Of a DNA stretch of 64,000 nt, positions 47,475 through 56,414 are shown piece after piece. Each line of letters opens with the position of its first letter. Position 1 is the stretch's first letter. The stretch covers positions 1 to 64,000 of the forward strand of contig NZ_JBNJLK010000002.1 in assembly GCF_051195255.1 (NCBI RefSeq), given 5' to 3'. The notes under the pieces are model-generated. The model made no database searches. It was not told where the DNA came from and worked only from the letters and a program-made list of their open reading frames with translations. Both the position numbers and the translations under genes were made by a program. The stretch comes from Falsirhodobacter sp051195255. Its GTDB lineage: Bacteria > Pseudomonadota > Alphaproteobacteria > Rhodobacterales > Rhodobacteraceae.

Positions 47475-48221
47475 ATGGACTGGATCGCGGTGGATCGTGG
47501 CGCACGCCTGCGCTTGTGGAAGATGACCGGGGACAAGGTGATCGGCCGGGCCGAGGCGCCACGGCCCCTCACGCGGGAGGCGCTGCTGGCCGCCTTGCCC
47601 AAGCAGGATGGACCGGTGGTGGTGTCCGGCGCGGCGGACCTGTGGGATCTTTGGTCCACCATGCCGGCCGCGGTGCCCGTGCCGGTTCTGCGCGACGGGC
47701 TGCACCTTCTTCCGGGCCTGACGCAGGACCGCCCGCTGCCGGATGCGGTGAGCGATGCCATGGCCCGGATCGCCGGGCTGTTGTCGGTTCATCCCCAGTT
47801 CGACGGCACCCTTGTCGTCGTGGGCGCGCGGACCGTCTGGGCGTCGCTCAGCGCGGGAGAGGTGACGGACGCCCGCAGCACGCTCACCGGCCGCCTGTTC
47901 GACAGCCTGACCACCGGGGCGCCCGTGGACGCGGAACGGTTCGCCGCGGCGCTGCCCGCCACCCTGTCGCGTCCCGAAACGCTGGCCGCGCAACTGGCCG
48001 TTCCCGATGCGGACGACGCCCGTCTGGCGGCGGCCCTGATCGGCGCGGAACTCGCCGCCACGAAGGCGTGGTGGCTGGGGCGGTCGGTTCTGGTCACGGG
48101 GGAAGGTGCGCTTCCCGACCTTCTGCTGCGCGCCCTGTCAGCGCAAGGCGTCCCGACCCGCGCCCTGCCGGAGGAGGAGTTGCTGCTGGCCGGCCTGCGT
48201 CCCCGCCCCATATCCCCCTGA
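47475..48221 (+). CDS. divergent 2-keto-3-deoxygalactonokinase-like protein
   Basis: A 248-aa ASKHA-fold protein resembling DgoK: MDWIAVDRGARLRLW at the N-terminus, DARSTLTGRLFDSLT in the middle, and LVTGEGALPDLLLRAL near the end. It is about 40-50 residues shorter than usual, and the phosphate-1 motif, normally DWGTS, is DRGAR here. Kinase activity is therefore doubtful. It is followed by an SMP-30 lactonase, which suits a sugar-acid role, but no KDPGal aldolase is nearby. Confidence 0.7.
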   Translation: MDWIAVDRGARLRLWKMTGDKVIGRAEAPRPLTREALLAALPKQDGPVVVSGAADLWDLWSTMPAAVPVPVLRDGLHLLPGLTQDRPLPDAVSDAMARIAGLLSVHPQFDGTLVVVGARTVWASLSAGEVTDARSTLTGRLFDSLTTGAPVDAERFAAALPATLSRPETLAAQLAVPDADDARLAAALIGAELAATKAWWLGRSVLVTGEGALPDLLLRALSAQGVPTRALPEEELLLAGLRPRPISP

Positions 48222-48236
48222 CACAGAGGAGGCGGC

Positions 48237-49109
48237 ATGCAGGTTTTCGATTCGACGCGTTGCGAGTTGGGCGAGGGGCTGCTGTGGCATCCCGAACGCG
48301 AACAGATCTTCTGGCTCGACATCCCGGCGAAGCGGCTGCACAGCCGGACCGAGGATGGGGCAAGGGTCTGGGACCTGCCGGAAACGGTGTCGGCGCTCGG
48401 CTGGATCGACCATGACCGGCTTCTCCTCGCCTCGGAAACCGGGCTGGTGCGGTTCGACCTGCGAAACGGCGCGTGGGACCGGCGGGTCGCGATCGAGGCG
48501 GACGATCCCGGCACGCGCGGCAACGACGGCGGCGCGGATCCCTGGGGTGGCTTCTGGCTGGGCACCATGGGCAAGAAGGGCGAGGAGGGGCGCGGCGCCC
48601 TTTACCGCTGGCACCGCGGGGAACTGCGGGTGATCCGCAAGCCGATGACCACCCCCAACGCAATGGCCTTCGATCCTGATCGCAAGCGGGTCTATGTCAG
48701 CGACACGCCGCATCACATCGTGTGGATGTGGACGCTGGACGCCGACGGCTGGCCAAAGGGTGAGCCGCAGGTGTTCCTTGACCTGTCGAAGGAAGGATTG
48801 AACCCCGATGGCGGCACGGTCGATGCGGAGGGACGGTTCTGGTCCGCCCAGTTCGGCGCGGGCCGCATCGCCTGCTACAGCCCGGAAGGCAAGTTTCTGA
48901 TGGCGGAGCCTCTGCCCGCCACCCTGACGACCTGCCCCGCCTTTGGCGGACCGGATCTGGACGTGCTGTTCGTCACCACGGGGCAGGAGAACATGACGGA
49001 GGAGGAGCGGGCGCGGCAGCCGCAGGCGGGCATGACCTTCCACGCCCGCATGATGATGAACGGCCAGCCCGTGCGGGGGGTGGCAACCCCCCGGGTGAAG
49101 GTGGGCTGA
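48237..49109 (+). CDS. SMP-30/gluconolactonase family protein
   Basis: A 290-aa six-bladed propeller lactonase. The metal ligands are Glu in CELGEGLLWHPE, Asn in TTPNAMAFDPDRKRVYVSDT, and Asp in GGTVDAEG. AGGAGG lies 5 bases before the ATG. It should open an aldonolactone in sugar oxidation and is in an operon with the DgoK-like gene 15 bases upstream. Confidence 0.92.
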   Translation: MQVFDSTRCELGEGLLWHPEREQIFWLDIPAKRLHSRTEDGARVWDLPETVSALGWIDHDRLLLASETGLVRFDLRNGAWDRRVAIEADDPGTRGNDGGADPWGGFWLGTMGKKGEEGRGALYRWHRGELRVIRKPMTTPNAMAFDPDRKRVYVSDTPHHIVWMWTLDADGWPKGEPQVFLDLSKEGLNPDGGTVDAEGRFWSAQFGAGRIACYSPEGKFLMAEPLPATLTTCPAFGGPDLDVLFVTTGQENMTEEERARQPQAGMTFHARMMMNGQPVRGVATPRVKVG

Positions 49110-49115
49110 ACGGCC

Positions 49116-49853
49116 TCAGTTGTCTTGGGTCGCCTTCTTGCGCCACAGGCGGGGCCGGCGGACGGACCACAGCACCACCAGAAGATACACCAGATCCAGC
49201 GCCAGAAGGCCTTCCCATGGCCAGGTGAACAGGACCGCGCCCAGCGCGATCACCCCTACGAAGACATAGCGCATGTTCTGCGGGCCCAGCTGCACCAGCT
49301 TCAACGACGGGGTGCGGATGCGGCTGATCAGCAGCCAGCCCACGAAGACCAGCCACAGCGCCACCACGGCCGGCGGCAGCGATCCGAAGGCGCGGTCCAC
49401 TGCGATGGGCATCAGGGCCAGCATCGCGCCCGCGGGGGACGGAACGCCCGTGAACCAGCCCGGCATCGAGTCCGCCTCGGGGGCCTTGGTGCCAACGTTG
49501 AAGCGCGCCAGCCGCATGACGCAGCAGATCACGTAAACCAGCACCGCCACCCAGCCCAGACCGCCGGTCCCGAACAGCGTGAAATAGACCAGAAGGCCCG
49601 TCGCCGCGCCGAAGTTCAGGAAGTCGGCCAAGCTGTCCAGCTCGGCCCCGATGGCGCTTTCGCTTTGCAGCATCCGCGCCAGCCGTCCGTCCAGCCCGTC
49701 AAGGATGGCGGCCAGCACGATCAGCAGGATCGCCTGGTCGGGCCGCCCCTCGATCGCGAAGCGGATGGCGGTCAGGCCGGCGCAGATGGCGCCCAGCGTC
49801 ATCAGGTTGGGCACCTGCTGCGCCAGGCTCAGGCGGCGGGGCGGGCGGCTCAT
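49116..49853 (-). CDS. pssA: CDP-diacylglycerol-serine O-phosphatidyltransferase
   Basis: A 245-aa integral-membrane enzyme making phosphatidylserine. The CDP-alcohol phosphotransferase motif DGRLAR with GAELDSLAD spaced eight residues later is intact. About seven membrane helices. Its ATG overlaps the psd stop codon, so the two consecutive enzymes of phosphatidylethanolamine synthesis are coupled. Confidence 0.95.
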   Translation of the reverse strand: MSRPPRRLSLAQQVPNLMTLGAICAGLTAIRFAIEGRPDQAILLIVLAAILDGLDGRLARMLQSESAIGAELDSLADFLNFGAATGLLVYFTLFGTGGLGWVAVLVYVICCVMRLARFNVGTKAPEADSMPGWFTGVPSPAGAMLALMPIAVDRAFGSLPPAVVALWLVFVGWLLISRIRTPSLKLVQLGPQNMRYVFVGVIALGAVLFTWPWEGLLALDLVYLLVVLWSVRRPRLWRKKATQDN

Positions 49854-50542
49854 GTCGCGCGGGCGGGCAGGGCCGCCTGTTCGCCGGTCAGGCGCGCCAG
49901 AACCGTCTCCCCGGCGATCATGGTCTGGCCGGGGGCGACCAGCGGCTCCACCCCCTCGGGCAGATAGACGTCAAGACGCGAACCGAAGCGGATCAGGCCG
50001 AAGCGTTCGCCGACGACCAGCGGTTCCCCTTCCTTGACGAAGGGCAGGATGCGGCGCGCCACAAGGCCCGCGATCTGCACGCAAGCGATGTCATGGCCGG
50101 TGGTCGTGCGGATCAGCAGCGCGTTGCGTTCGTTGTGGATCGACGCCTTGTCGAGCGAGGCGTTGAAGAACTTGCCCGGCGTGTAGGCCATCTTGGTCAG
50201 CAGCCCCGACACCGGCGCGCGGTTCACGTGCACGTTGAACACCGACATGAAGATGGAGATGCGCATCCGCGGCGCGGGATCCATGCCCAGTTCCGGCGGC
50301 GGCACCGCCCGTTCCATCAGCGAGATCAGGCCATCAGCCGGGCTGACCACCAGCCCGTCGGCCACCGGCGTGTGGCGCACCGGATCGCGGAAGAAGTAAT
50401 AGCACCAGATCGTCAGGATCACGCCCAGCCAGCCCAGCGGTTCCCACAGCCAAAACAGGATCAGCGTGATCACCGCGAAGATGCCGACGAAACGCCACCC
50501 TTCGGGATGCATGGGTTTGAAGACGACGTCGGACATGCGCAT
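49850..50542 (-). CDS. psd: phosphatidylserine decarboxylase (short, pyruvoyl type)
   Basis: A 230-aa proenzyme. An N-terminal membrane hairpin (FVGIFAVITLILFWLW and following) is followed by CYYFFRDPVRHTP, VSPADG and NVHVNRAP. The self-cleavage site is the Gly-Ser in FGLIRFGSRLDVYLP, whose Ser becomes the pyruvoyl group. First gene of the psd-pssA pair. Confidence 0.94.
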   Translation of the reverse strand: MRMSDVVFKPMHPEGWRFVGIFAVITLILFWLWEPLGWLGVILTIWCYYFFRDPVRHTPVADGLVVSPADGLISLMERAVPPPELGMDPAPRMRISIFMSVFNVHVNRAPVSGLLTKMAYTPGKFFNASLDKASIHNERNALLIRTTTGHDIACVQIAGLVARRILPFVKEGEPLVVGERFGLIRFGSRLDVYLPEGVEPLVAPGQTMIAGETVLARLTGEQAALPARAT

Positions 50543-50615
50543 GGGCGAAGGTTTCCTTTTCGGCGGTTCGGGTCTGAATATCGTGCAACAGGGGCTCCCC
50601 GCAACACCCGCCCCA

Positions 50616-50671
50616 AAATCATACTAAAACCGTAGGATTTCGTTGCTTGGTGCCGGGACTGTTGATATGGG
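50616..50671 (+). promoter_or_regulatory. probable promoter/operator of the siderophore operon
   Basis: A dyad-like element AAATC...CTA...TAG...GATTT spans 50616-50640. TTGCTT (50643-50648) and TATGGG (50666-50671) are separated by 17 bases, a plausible sigma-70 promoter 29 bases before the receptor ATG. An iron regulator (RirA, Irr or Fur) is expected, but no consensus box is clear. Confidence 0.35.
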
Positions 50672-50699
50672 GCCTCCACCGCATTTCGGGAGGGTTTCC

Positions 50700-52820
50700 A
50701 TGCGTTTCCACCATCCGCTTCTTTTGGGTGCCAGCGTGCTTGCCCTTCTGGGCCCGGCGCAGGCGCAGACCGACACCACGGTCCTGGCCCCCATCATCGT
50801 GGAAGGGGTGGAGGATCCCACCGCGCCGGCCGGCGGTTTCGTCGCCACCTCGCAGGCCAGCGCCACGAAGACGGGCACCCCGCGGCTGGAAACCCAGCAA
50901 AGCGATTCCATCGTCACCGCCGAACAGATCGAGGCGCAGGGCGCGACCACGCTGGGCCAGGCGCTGAACTATTCCTCCGGCGTCTTCGGCGAACCTTTCG
51001 GTCTGGACGCGCGCGGCGACAGCCCGCGCCTGCGCGGCTTCGACGGCGGCAACTCGCAGTTCCTGAACGGGCTGAAGCTGCTGCGGACCTCCACCACGCC
51101 GTCGTTCGAGGTCTACGGGCTGGAGCGGGTGGAGGTGCTGCACGGCCCCGCCGGCGTCCTGTATGGCGCGGGCAATCCGGGCGGCATGATCAACCAGATC
51201 CAGAAGCGCCCGCAATTCGAGGATTTCAACGAGGCGGGCCTGTCCTTCGGCACCAATCAGCGCGCCCAGACCTTCTTCGACCTGAACCGCACGATCGGCG
51301 AGGATGTGGCCTACCGCTTCACCGGCGTGCTGCGTCACCAGAACGGCAATGCCGAGGAGATCAACGACGACCGCGTCTATCTGGCCCCCAGCGCGACCTG
51401 GAAGATCAGCGATCAGGACACGCTGACCTTCCTTGGAAGCTACCAGTGGGACAATCCGGAACAGCCGACGGCCACGGACATCTCGACCCTCGACACGGGC
51501 GATGATCCGCTAGGACCCGACTTCTATCTGGGTGAGGAGGACTTCAACCGGTCCGACCGCACGCAGTCGAACCTTGGGCTGGAGTGGGAGCACCGCTTCA
51601 ACGACCAGTGGTCGCTGAACCAGTCCTTCCGCTACCAGAAATTTGACTGGGATTATCAGTGGCTGTATTTCAGCGCCTTTGGTGCGGATAACACCGTGGC
51701 CCGGGCCGCCATCCGTCAGGCCGAAGACAACTCGACCCTGAACTCCGACACCCGATTGACCGGCAAGGTCACGACGGGCGCCGTGGACCACACGATCCTC
51801 TTCGGTCTGGACATGCGCAAGTTCGACGAGAAGCTGAGCACGGAATTCGGTCGGGAAGGCGAAACCGGAACATTGCCGCCGCTGTCCATGTCCGATCCCG
51901 AATACGGGTCCAAGATCGATCCGGAATGGTGGTACAGCGCGTCGAGCGACCTGACCTTCAAGCAGTTCGGCGTTTACGCGCAGGATGAGGCGAGCTTCGG
52001 CGGCTGGCGCGCCACCTTGGGGCTCCGTCATGACTGGTCCAGCCGCGAGGGCGAGACCTACACCAACTTTGCCGGAGAAACCGACATCGATGAGGACAGC
52101 AGCGAGACGACCGGCCGGGCGGGCCTCTCCTATGTCTTTGCCAATGGCGTGGCGCCGTTCCTCAGCTATGCGACCTCCTTCGATCCGTTGACGGAAACGG
52201 ATCAGGTCACGGGTGAGGTGCTGGCCCCCTCCACCGCGAAACAGTGGGAGCTGGGCGTGAAATACGAACCCACGTTCTTCAAGGGGTTCTTCACGGCCAC
52301 CCTGTTCGACATCAACCAGGAGAATGTCAGCGTCCGTGTGCTGGACCCCGACACCGGGATTCCTGCAAATCGTCAGCGGGGTGAGGTCGAATCCCGGGGC
52401 GTGGAACTGGAAGGCACTGCGGAACTGGATGACAACTGGACCATGCGCGCCTCGTACAGCTACACTGATGCCGAAACCAAAAGCGGAAACTATTCGGGCC
52501 TGACGCCCGAGAACACGCCTGAAAACGTGGCGAGCCTGTGGCTTGGCTATGACTTCGCCGAAGGTTCACGCCTGGACGGGCTGAACGTGGGCGGGGGCCT
52601 GCGCTACATCGGCGAGCGCTACGGCGACGCCGGCAACCTTTACAAGATGGAGGACGAGACGCTGCTCGACGCCTCCGTCAGCTATGAACAGGACGCGTTC
52701 GAGGCCCGCCTGACGGTCCAGAACCTCACGGACGAAGAATATCTGGCAAACTGCGGCACCTTCGGCTGCACCTATGGCGCCGGGCGCACGGTCGTGGCGG
52801 ACGTCGCCTACAAGTGGTGA
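50700..52820 (+). CDS. TonB-dependent siderophore receptor (ferrichrome/hydroxamate type)
   Basis: A 706-aa outer-membrane receptor with signal peptide (LLGASVLALLGPAQAQ). The plug has SIVTAEQIEAQGATTLGQAL and VEVLHGPAGVLYGAGNPGGMIN; the barrel ends with TVVADVAYKW, a terminal aromatic residue. GGGAGG precedes the ATG at 7 bases. It is followed without gap by a binding protein, fused permease and ATPase, so it supplies the periplasm for this system. FhuA/FhuE-like; exact siderophore unknown. Confidence 0.93.
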   Translation: MRFHHPLLLGASVLALLGPAQAQTDTTVLAPIIVEGVEDPTAPAGGFVATSQASATKTGTPRLETQQSDSIVTAEQIEAQGATTLGQALNYSSGVFGEPFGLDARGDSPRLRGFDGGNSQFLNGLKLLRTSTTPSFEVYGLERVEVLHGPAGVLYGAGNPGGMINQIQKRPQFEDFNEAGLSFGTNQRAQTFFDLNRTIGEDVAYRFTGVLRHQNGNAEEINDDRVYLAPSATWKISDQDTLTFLGSYQWDNPEQPTATDISTLDTGDDPLGPDFYLGEEDFNRSDRTQSNLGLEWEHRFNDQWSLNQSFRYQKFDWDYQWLYFSAFGADNTVARAAIRQAEDNSTLNSDTRLTGKVTTGAVDHTILFGLDMRKFDEKLSTEFGREGETGTLPPLSMSDPEYGSKIDPEWWYSASSDLTFKQFGVYAQDEASFGGWRATLGLRHDWSSREGETYTNFAGETDIDEDSSETTGRAGLSYVFANGVAPFLSYATSFDPLTETDQVTGEVLAPSTAKQWELGVKYEPTFFKGFFTATLFDINQENVSVRVLDPDTGIPANRQRGEVESRGVELEGTAELDDNWTMRASYSYTDAETKSGNYSGLTPENTPENVASLWLGYDFAEGSRLDGLNVGGGLRYIGERYGDAGNLYKMEDETLLDASVSYEQDAFEARLTVQNLTDEEYLANCGTFGCTYGAGRTVVADVAYKW

Positions 52821-53671
52821 AACGGCGGCAGGTCCTGTCGCTTCTTGCGGCGCCCTTCGTGGTGCCGCAGCTTGCGTTCGGGGGCGCGCCCCTGCGGCTG
52901 GCCGCCATCGACTGGGCCATGCTGGAAACCGCCATCACCCTTGGCAACACGCCCGTCGCGGCGTGCGAGGTGAAGGGCTTCCGGCGCGACGCCGTGACCC
53001 CCGTGCTGCCCCCCGACATGGTCGATCTGGGCCTGCGGGGGGCGCCGAATTTCGAGCTGATGCAGATCGTGCGGCCCGACCTGATCCTGTCCTCCCCGTA
53101 TTACGTGCGTCACCTTGCGCGGATGGAGCCCATCGCCCCGGTGATCACGCTGCCCTTCTTCGTGCCGGGGGAGGGGCCCTTGCCAAAGGTCATGGACGCG
53201 CTGACCGCACTGGGCGCGCGGATCGGGGCCGATCCGGCGCCGGCCATGGAGGCCGCCGAGGGGGATTTTGCCCGGGCGCACGACCGGCTGGCCCCTGTGG
53301 CGGACCGGCCTGTCTATCTGGTGAACATCGGGGATTCGCGGCACTTCCGGGCCTTTGGGACGGACAGCCTGTTCGGCAACGTTCTGGAACGCGCCGGGCT
53401 GACCAACGCCTGGGCCGACCGCACGCGTTTCGCCTTTACCGCCTCGGTTCCGATCGAGGCGCTGGCCGCGCGGCCCGAGGCGCGGATCGTCGTTGTGGGT
53501 GCACCCCCCGTGCAGGTGGAGGCCGAGTTGCATCGTTCCGTGCTGTGGAACCATCTTCCGGCCGTGGCCGAAGGCCGGCTGCACCGCCTGCCCGAGATCA
53601 GCCCTTTCGGCGGCGTCCTGGCCGCGCGTCGCTTTGCGATGGAACTGGTCCGCGCGCTGGAGGCGGCATGA
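52814..53671 (+). CDS. fhuD: periplasmic siderophore-binding protein (FhuD-like)
   Basis: A 285-aa binding protein. The N-terminus KRRQVLSLLAAPFVV looks like a twin-arginine signal. PVAACEVKGFRRDAV and VDLGLRGAPNFELMQIVRPDLIL are cluster-8 binding-protein features typical of hydroxamate siderophores. It starts with GTG (52814 or 52817) inside the receptor stop region and ends overlapping fhuB by ATGA. Confidence 0.85.
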   Translation: MVKRRQVLSLLAAPFVVPQLAFGGAPLRLAAIDWAMLETAITLGNTPVAACEVKGFRRDAVTPVLPPDMVDLGLRGAPNFELMQIVRPDLILSSPYYVRHLARMEPIAPVITLPFFVPGEGPLPKVMDALTALGARIGADPAPAMEAAEGDFARAHDRLAPVADRPVYLVNIGDSRHFRAFGTDSLFGNVLERAGLTNAWADRTRFAFTASVPIEALAARPEARIVVVGAPPVQVEAELHRSVLWNHLPAVAEGRLHRLPEISPFGGVLAARRFAMELVRALEAA

Positions 53672-55632
53672 TCCGTGCTTTTCCCTTTCTTCTGGCCGCC
53701 GGGGTGGCGCTGGCGCTGTGGTGGCACGCGGCGGTGACGCTTCTGCCGATGGCGGACTGGCCCGCCTGGCCTTTTGACCCGGCCGGGATGAGCCTGCCGC
53801 AGATCCTTCTGGCCTTCGGCCAGATGCCACGCGGGGTCGTGGCCTTGCTGGTGGGTGCTGCGCTGGGCCTGTCGGGCGCGCTGTTGCAGGCGGTTCTGCG
53901 CAATCCGGCGGCGGATCCGACCACGCTCGGCATCTCCTCGGGCGCGCAGCTGGCGGTGGTGGCGACCACGATCTTCGCGCCGGGGGTGCTGGATCACGGG
54001 CGCTGGCCCGTGGCGCTGGCGGGGGCCGCTTTGGCGGCGGGGCTTGTGGTGGCCTTGGGTGCGCGGCGAAATTTCGCGCCGGTGACGATGGTCATCGCCG
54101 GGATGCTGGTGGGGCTGACGGCGGCCTCCCTCTCCACCGCGATCACGCTGGGGCAGGGGGAGTATCTGCTGACGCTGGTCATGTGGAACAGCGGATCGCT
54201 GGTGCAACAGGATTGGAGCTCGGCCCGCGGGCTGGCGGCCGTTCTGGCCATCTGTGGCGTGGGGGCGGCGCTTCTGGCCCGGCCGCTGCGGGTGCTGTCG
54301 CTGGGTGAAGGCGCGTCGGCGCTGGGCATGAACGTGGCGGGGGTGCGGCTGGCGGTGATCGCGCTGGCGGTCTGGCTGGCGGCCAGCGTCACGGCGGCCG
54401 TGGGGCTGGTGGTCTTTGTCGGTCTGGCTGCGCCTGCCATCGCACGGGCGGCGGGCGCGCGGCGGCACGGGCAGGTGCTTCTGGTGGCGCCGCTGGCCGG
54501 GGCGCTGCTGCTGTCGATCTGCGATGGGCTGGTGATGTGGGTTGCGGGCGCCGGGGGGGAGATGTTTCCCACCGGCGCGGTCACCGGCCTGATCGGCGGC
54601 CCGCTGCTTTTGTGGCTGACGCTGCGCATGCGCGTGACGGTGCCGCCGCAGGCCGACGGCGATGGCGCGGTGCCGCGTCTGGCCCGCCCGCTGCCGGTGC
54701 TGGGGCTTCTGACAACCGCGCTGGCGGTGGCGGTCGTCGTGCTGATCTGGGTCGGGCGGGTTCCGGACGGCTGGGTCGTGCTGGACGCGCAAAGCTTTGC
54801 CGCCTTTCTGCCCACCCGCCTGCCGCGCCTTGCGGCGGCGGGGACGGCGGGGGCCGTGCTGGCGCTGTCGGGGGCGATCCTGCAGCGGATGACGGCCAAC
54901 CCCCTCGCCTCGCCCGAGGTGCTGGGCGTGTCGGGCGGCGCCGCGCTGGGCTTCGCGCTGGTGGTGTTCCTTTCGGCCCAGCCCACGGCGGCCGGCCTTC
55001 TGGCGGGCACGATGGCGGGCGGGGCGGTTGTGCTGGCCGTGGTCGGCACGCTGGCCCTGCGCGCCGCCGCCACGCCCGAACGCATCCTGCTGGCGGGCAT
55101 CGCGCTGTCCTCGCTCGCCTCCTCCGTCCTGTCGGCGATGATGAGCCTGGGGGACGCGCGGTCCTGGAAGGTGCTGGAATGGCTGGGCGGATCGTCGTCG
55201 GCCGTGACGCCGGCGGGGGCGATTGCGCTGTGCGTTTTCGCGGCGGTGGCACTGGCGCTGGCGCTGGTGATGACGCGGTGGCTGGCAGTGATGCCGCTGG
55301 GCGACGGGGTGGCGGGGGCGCTGGGCCTGCCCTTGCGGCGGGTGCGTCTGGCGCTGATCCTTCTGGCGGGCCTGGGCACCGGGGCGGCGACGCTTCTGGT
55401 GGGGCCGCTGTCCTTTGTCGGCCTGATGGCCCCGCACATCGCGCGGCGGTCCGGTTTCGCCCGTCCGGCGGGGCATCTGGCCGGATCGGCCGTGATCGGC
55501 GCGCTCTTGATGATCCTGTCGGATTTCGGCGCGCGCATGGCCACCTTCCCATATGAACTGCCGCTGGGCCTGTTCGCGTCGCTGATCGGCGCGCCCTATC
55601 TGGTCTGGCTGATCCTGCGGAGGCACGCATGA
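53668..55632 (+). CDS. fhuB: fused FecCD-type siderophore permease (FhuB-like)
   Basis: A 654-aa protein made of two homologous permease halves of about 325 residues, as in FhuB. The first has GAALGLSGALLQAVLRNPAADPTTLG and the second GAVLALSGAILQRMTANPLASPEVLG; each half has a GLAAPAIAR or GLMAPHIAR loop that contacts the ATPase. Roughly twenty membrane helices. The fused form is characteristic of hydroxamate systems, which supports the receptor assignment. Confidence 0.93.
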   Translation: MIRAFPFLLAAGVALALWWHAAVTLLPMADWPAWPFDPAGMSLPQILLAFGQMPRGVVALLVGAALGLSGALLQAVLRNPAADPTTLGISSGAQLAVVATTIFAPGVLDHGRWPVALAGAALAAGLVVALGARRNFAPVTMVIAGMLVGLTAASLSTAITLGQGEYLLTLVMWNSGSLVQQDWSSARGLAAVLAICGVGAALLARPLRVLSLGEGASALGMNVAGVRLAVIALAVWLAASVTAAVGLVVFVGLAAPAIARAAGARRHGQVLLVAPLAGALLLSICDGLVMWVAGAGGEMFPTGAVTGLIGGPLLLWLTLRMRVTVPPQADGDGAVPRLARPLPVLGLLTTALAVAVVVLIWVGRVPDGWVVLDAQSFAAFLPTRLPRLAAAGTAGAVLALSGAILQRMTANPLASPEVLGVSGGAALGFALVVFLSAQPTAAGLLAGTMAGGAVVLAVVGTLALRAAATPERILLAGIALSSLASSVLSAMMSLGDARSWKVLEWLGGSSSAVTPAGAIALCVFAAVALALALVMTRWLAVMPLGDGVAGALGLPLRRVRLALILLAGLGTGAATLLVGPLSFVGLMAPHIARRSGFARPAGHLAGSAVIGALLMILSDFGARMATFPYELPLGLFASLIGAPYLVWLILRRHA

Positions 55633-56405
55633 CCCCCCTTTTCGACGTGCGGGACCTGCGGGTTTCGGTTCCGGGCCGCGTTCTGCTGCACGGCGTGTCC
55701 CTGACCGTGCCCGCCGGCAAGATGGTGGCGCTGATCGGGCATAACGGGTCGGGCAAATCAACGCTTCTGAAGACGCTGGCCCGCCAGATGCGGCCCGAAT
55801 CGGGGCAGCTGGCGTTCGAAGGCCGGGCGCTGGCCGATCGGCCCGCGCGCGATCTGGCGCGGCGTCTGGCCTATCTGCCGCAGCACACGCCCCCGGCCGA
55901 AGGGATGACGGTGCGCGAACTTGTGGCGCTGGGCCGCTATCCCTGGCACGGCGCCTTGGGCCGCATCACCCCGCATGACCGCCAGGTGGTGGAGGCCGCG
56001 ATCGAGGAATGCGCCATCGGCCCCTTTGCCGACCGGCTGGTGGACACCCTGTCGGGTGGCGAACGCCAGCGGGCCTGGCTGGCCATGACCGTGGCGCAGG
56101 AAGCGGGCTGCCTGATGCTGGACGAACCGATCAGCGCCCTCGACATCGCGCATCAGGTGGAGGTGCTGTCGCTGGTGCATCGCATGTGCCGCGAACAGGG
56201 ACGCGGCGTGATCGTCGTGCTGCACGACGTGAACATGGCCGCCCGCTTCTGCGACGAGGTGATCGCCCTGCGCGGCGGGCACATCGTGATGCAGGGCACG
56301 CCTTCCGAATTGATGACAGAGTTGTGCTTGGCTAAAGTTTACGGAATTGGTATGGAAATCGTGACTCAGCCTTCGACCGGCGCACCGGTCGCTTTTCCGC
56401 GTTAG
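55629..56405 (+). CDS. fhuC: siderophore ABC transporter ATPase (FhuC-like)
   Basis: A 258-aa ABC ATPase. Walker A is IGHNGSGKSTLLK, signature LSGGERQRAWLAM, Walker B CLMLDEPI, and the switch His is in VVLHDVNMAAR. The ATG overlaps the fhuB stop. The segment after Walker A (LARQMRPESGQLAFEGRAL) is like FhuC/FepC. Confidence 0.94.
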   Translation: MTPLFDVRDLRVSVPGRVLLHGVSLTVPAGKMVALIGHNGSGKSTLLKTLARQMRPESGQLAFEGRALADRPARDLARRLAYLPQHTPPAEGMTVRELVALGRYPWHGALGRITPHDRQVVEAAIEECAIGPFADRLVDTLSGGERQRAWLAMTVAQEAGCLMLDEPISALDIAHQVEVLSLVHRMCREQGRGVIVVLHDVNMAARFCDEVIALRGGHIVMQGTPSELMTELCLAKVYGIGMEIVTQPSTGAPVAFPR

Positions 56406-56414
56406 GAGACAGCC

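Noticed and set aside
53314..55761. 815-codon minus-strand frame opposite fhuD-fhuB
   Set aside because: Very Arg/Gln/His-rich, typical of the reverse of a GC-rich membrane protein gene.
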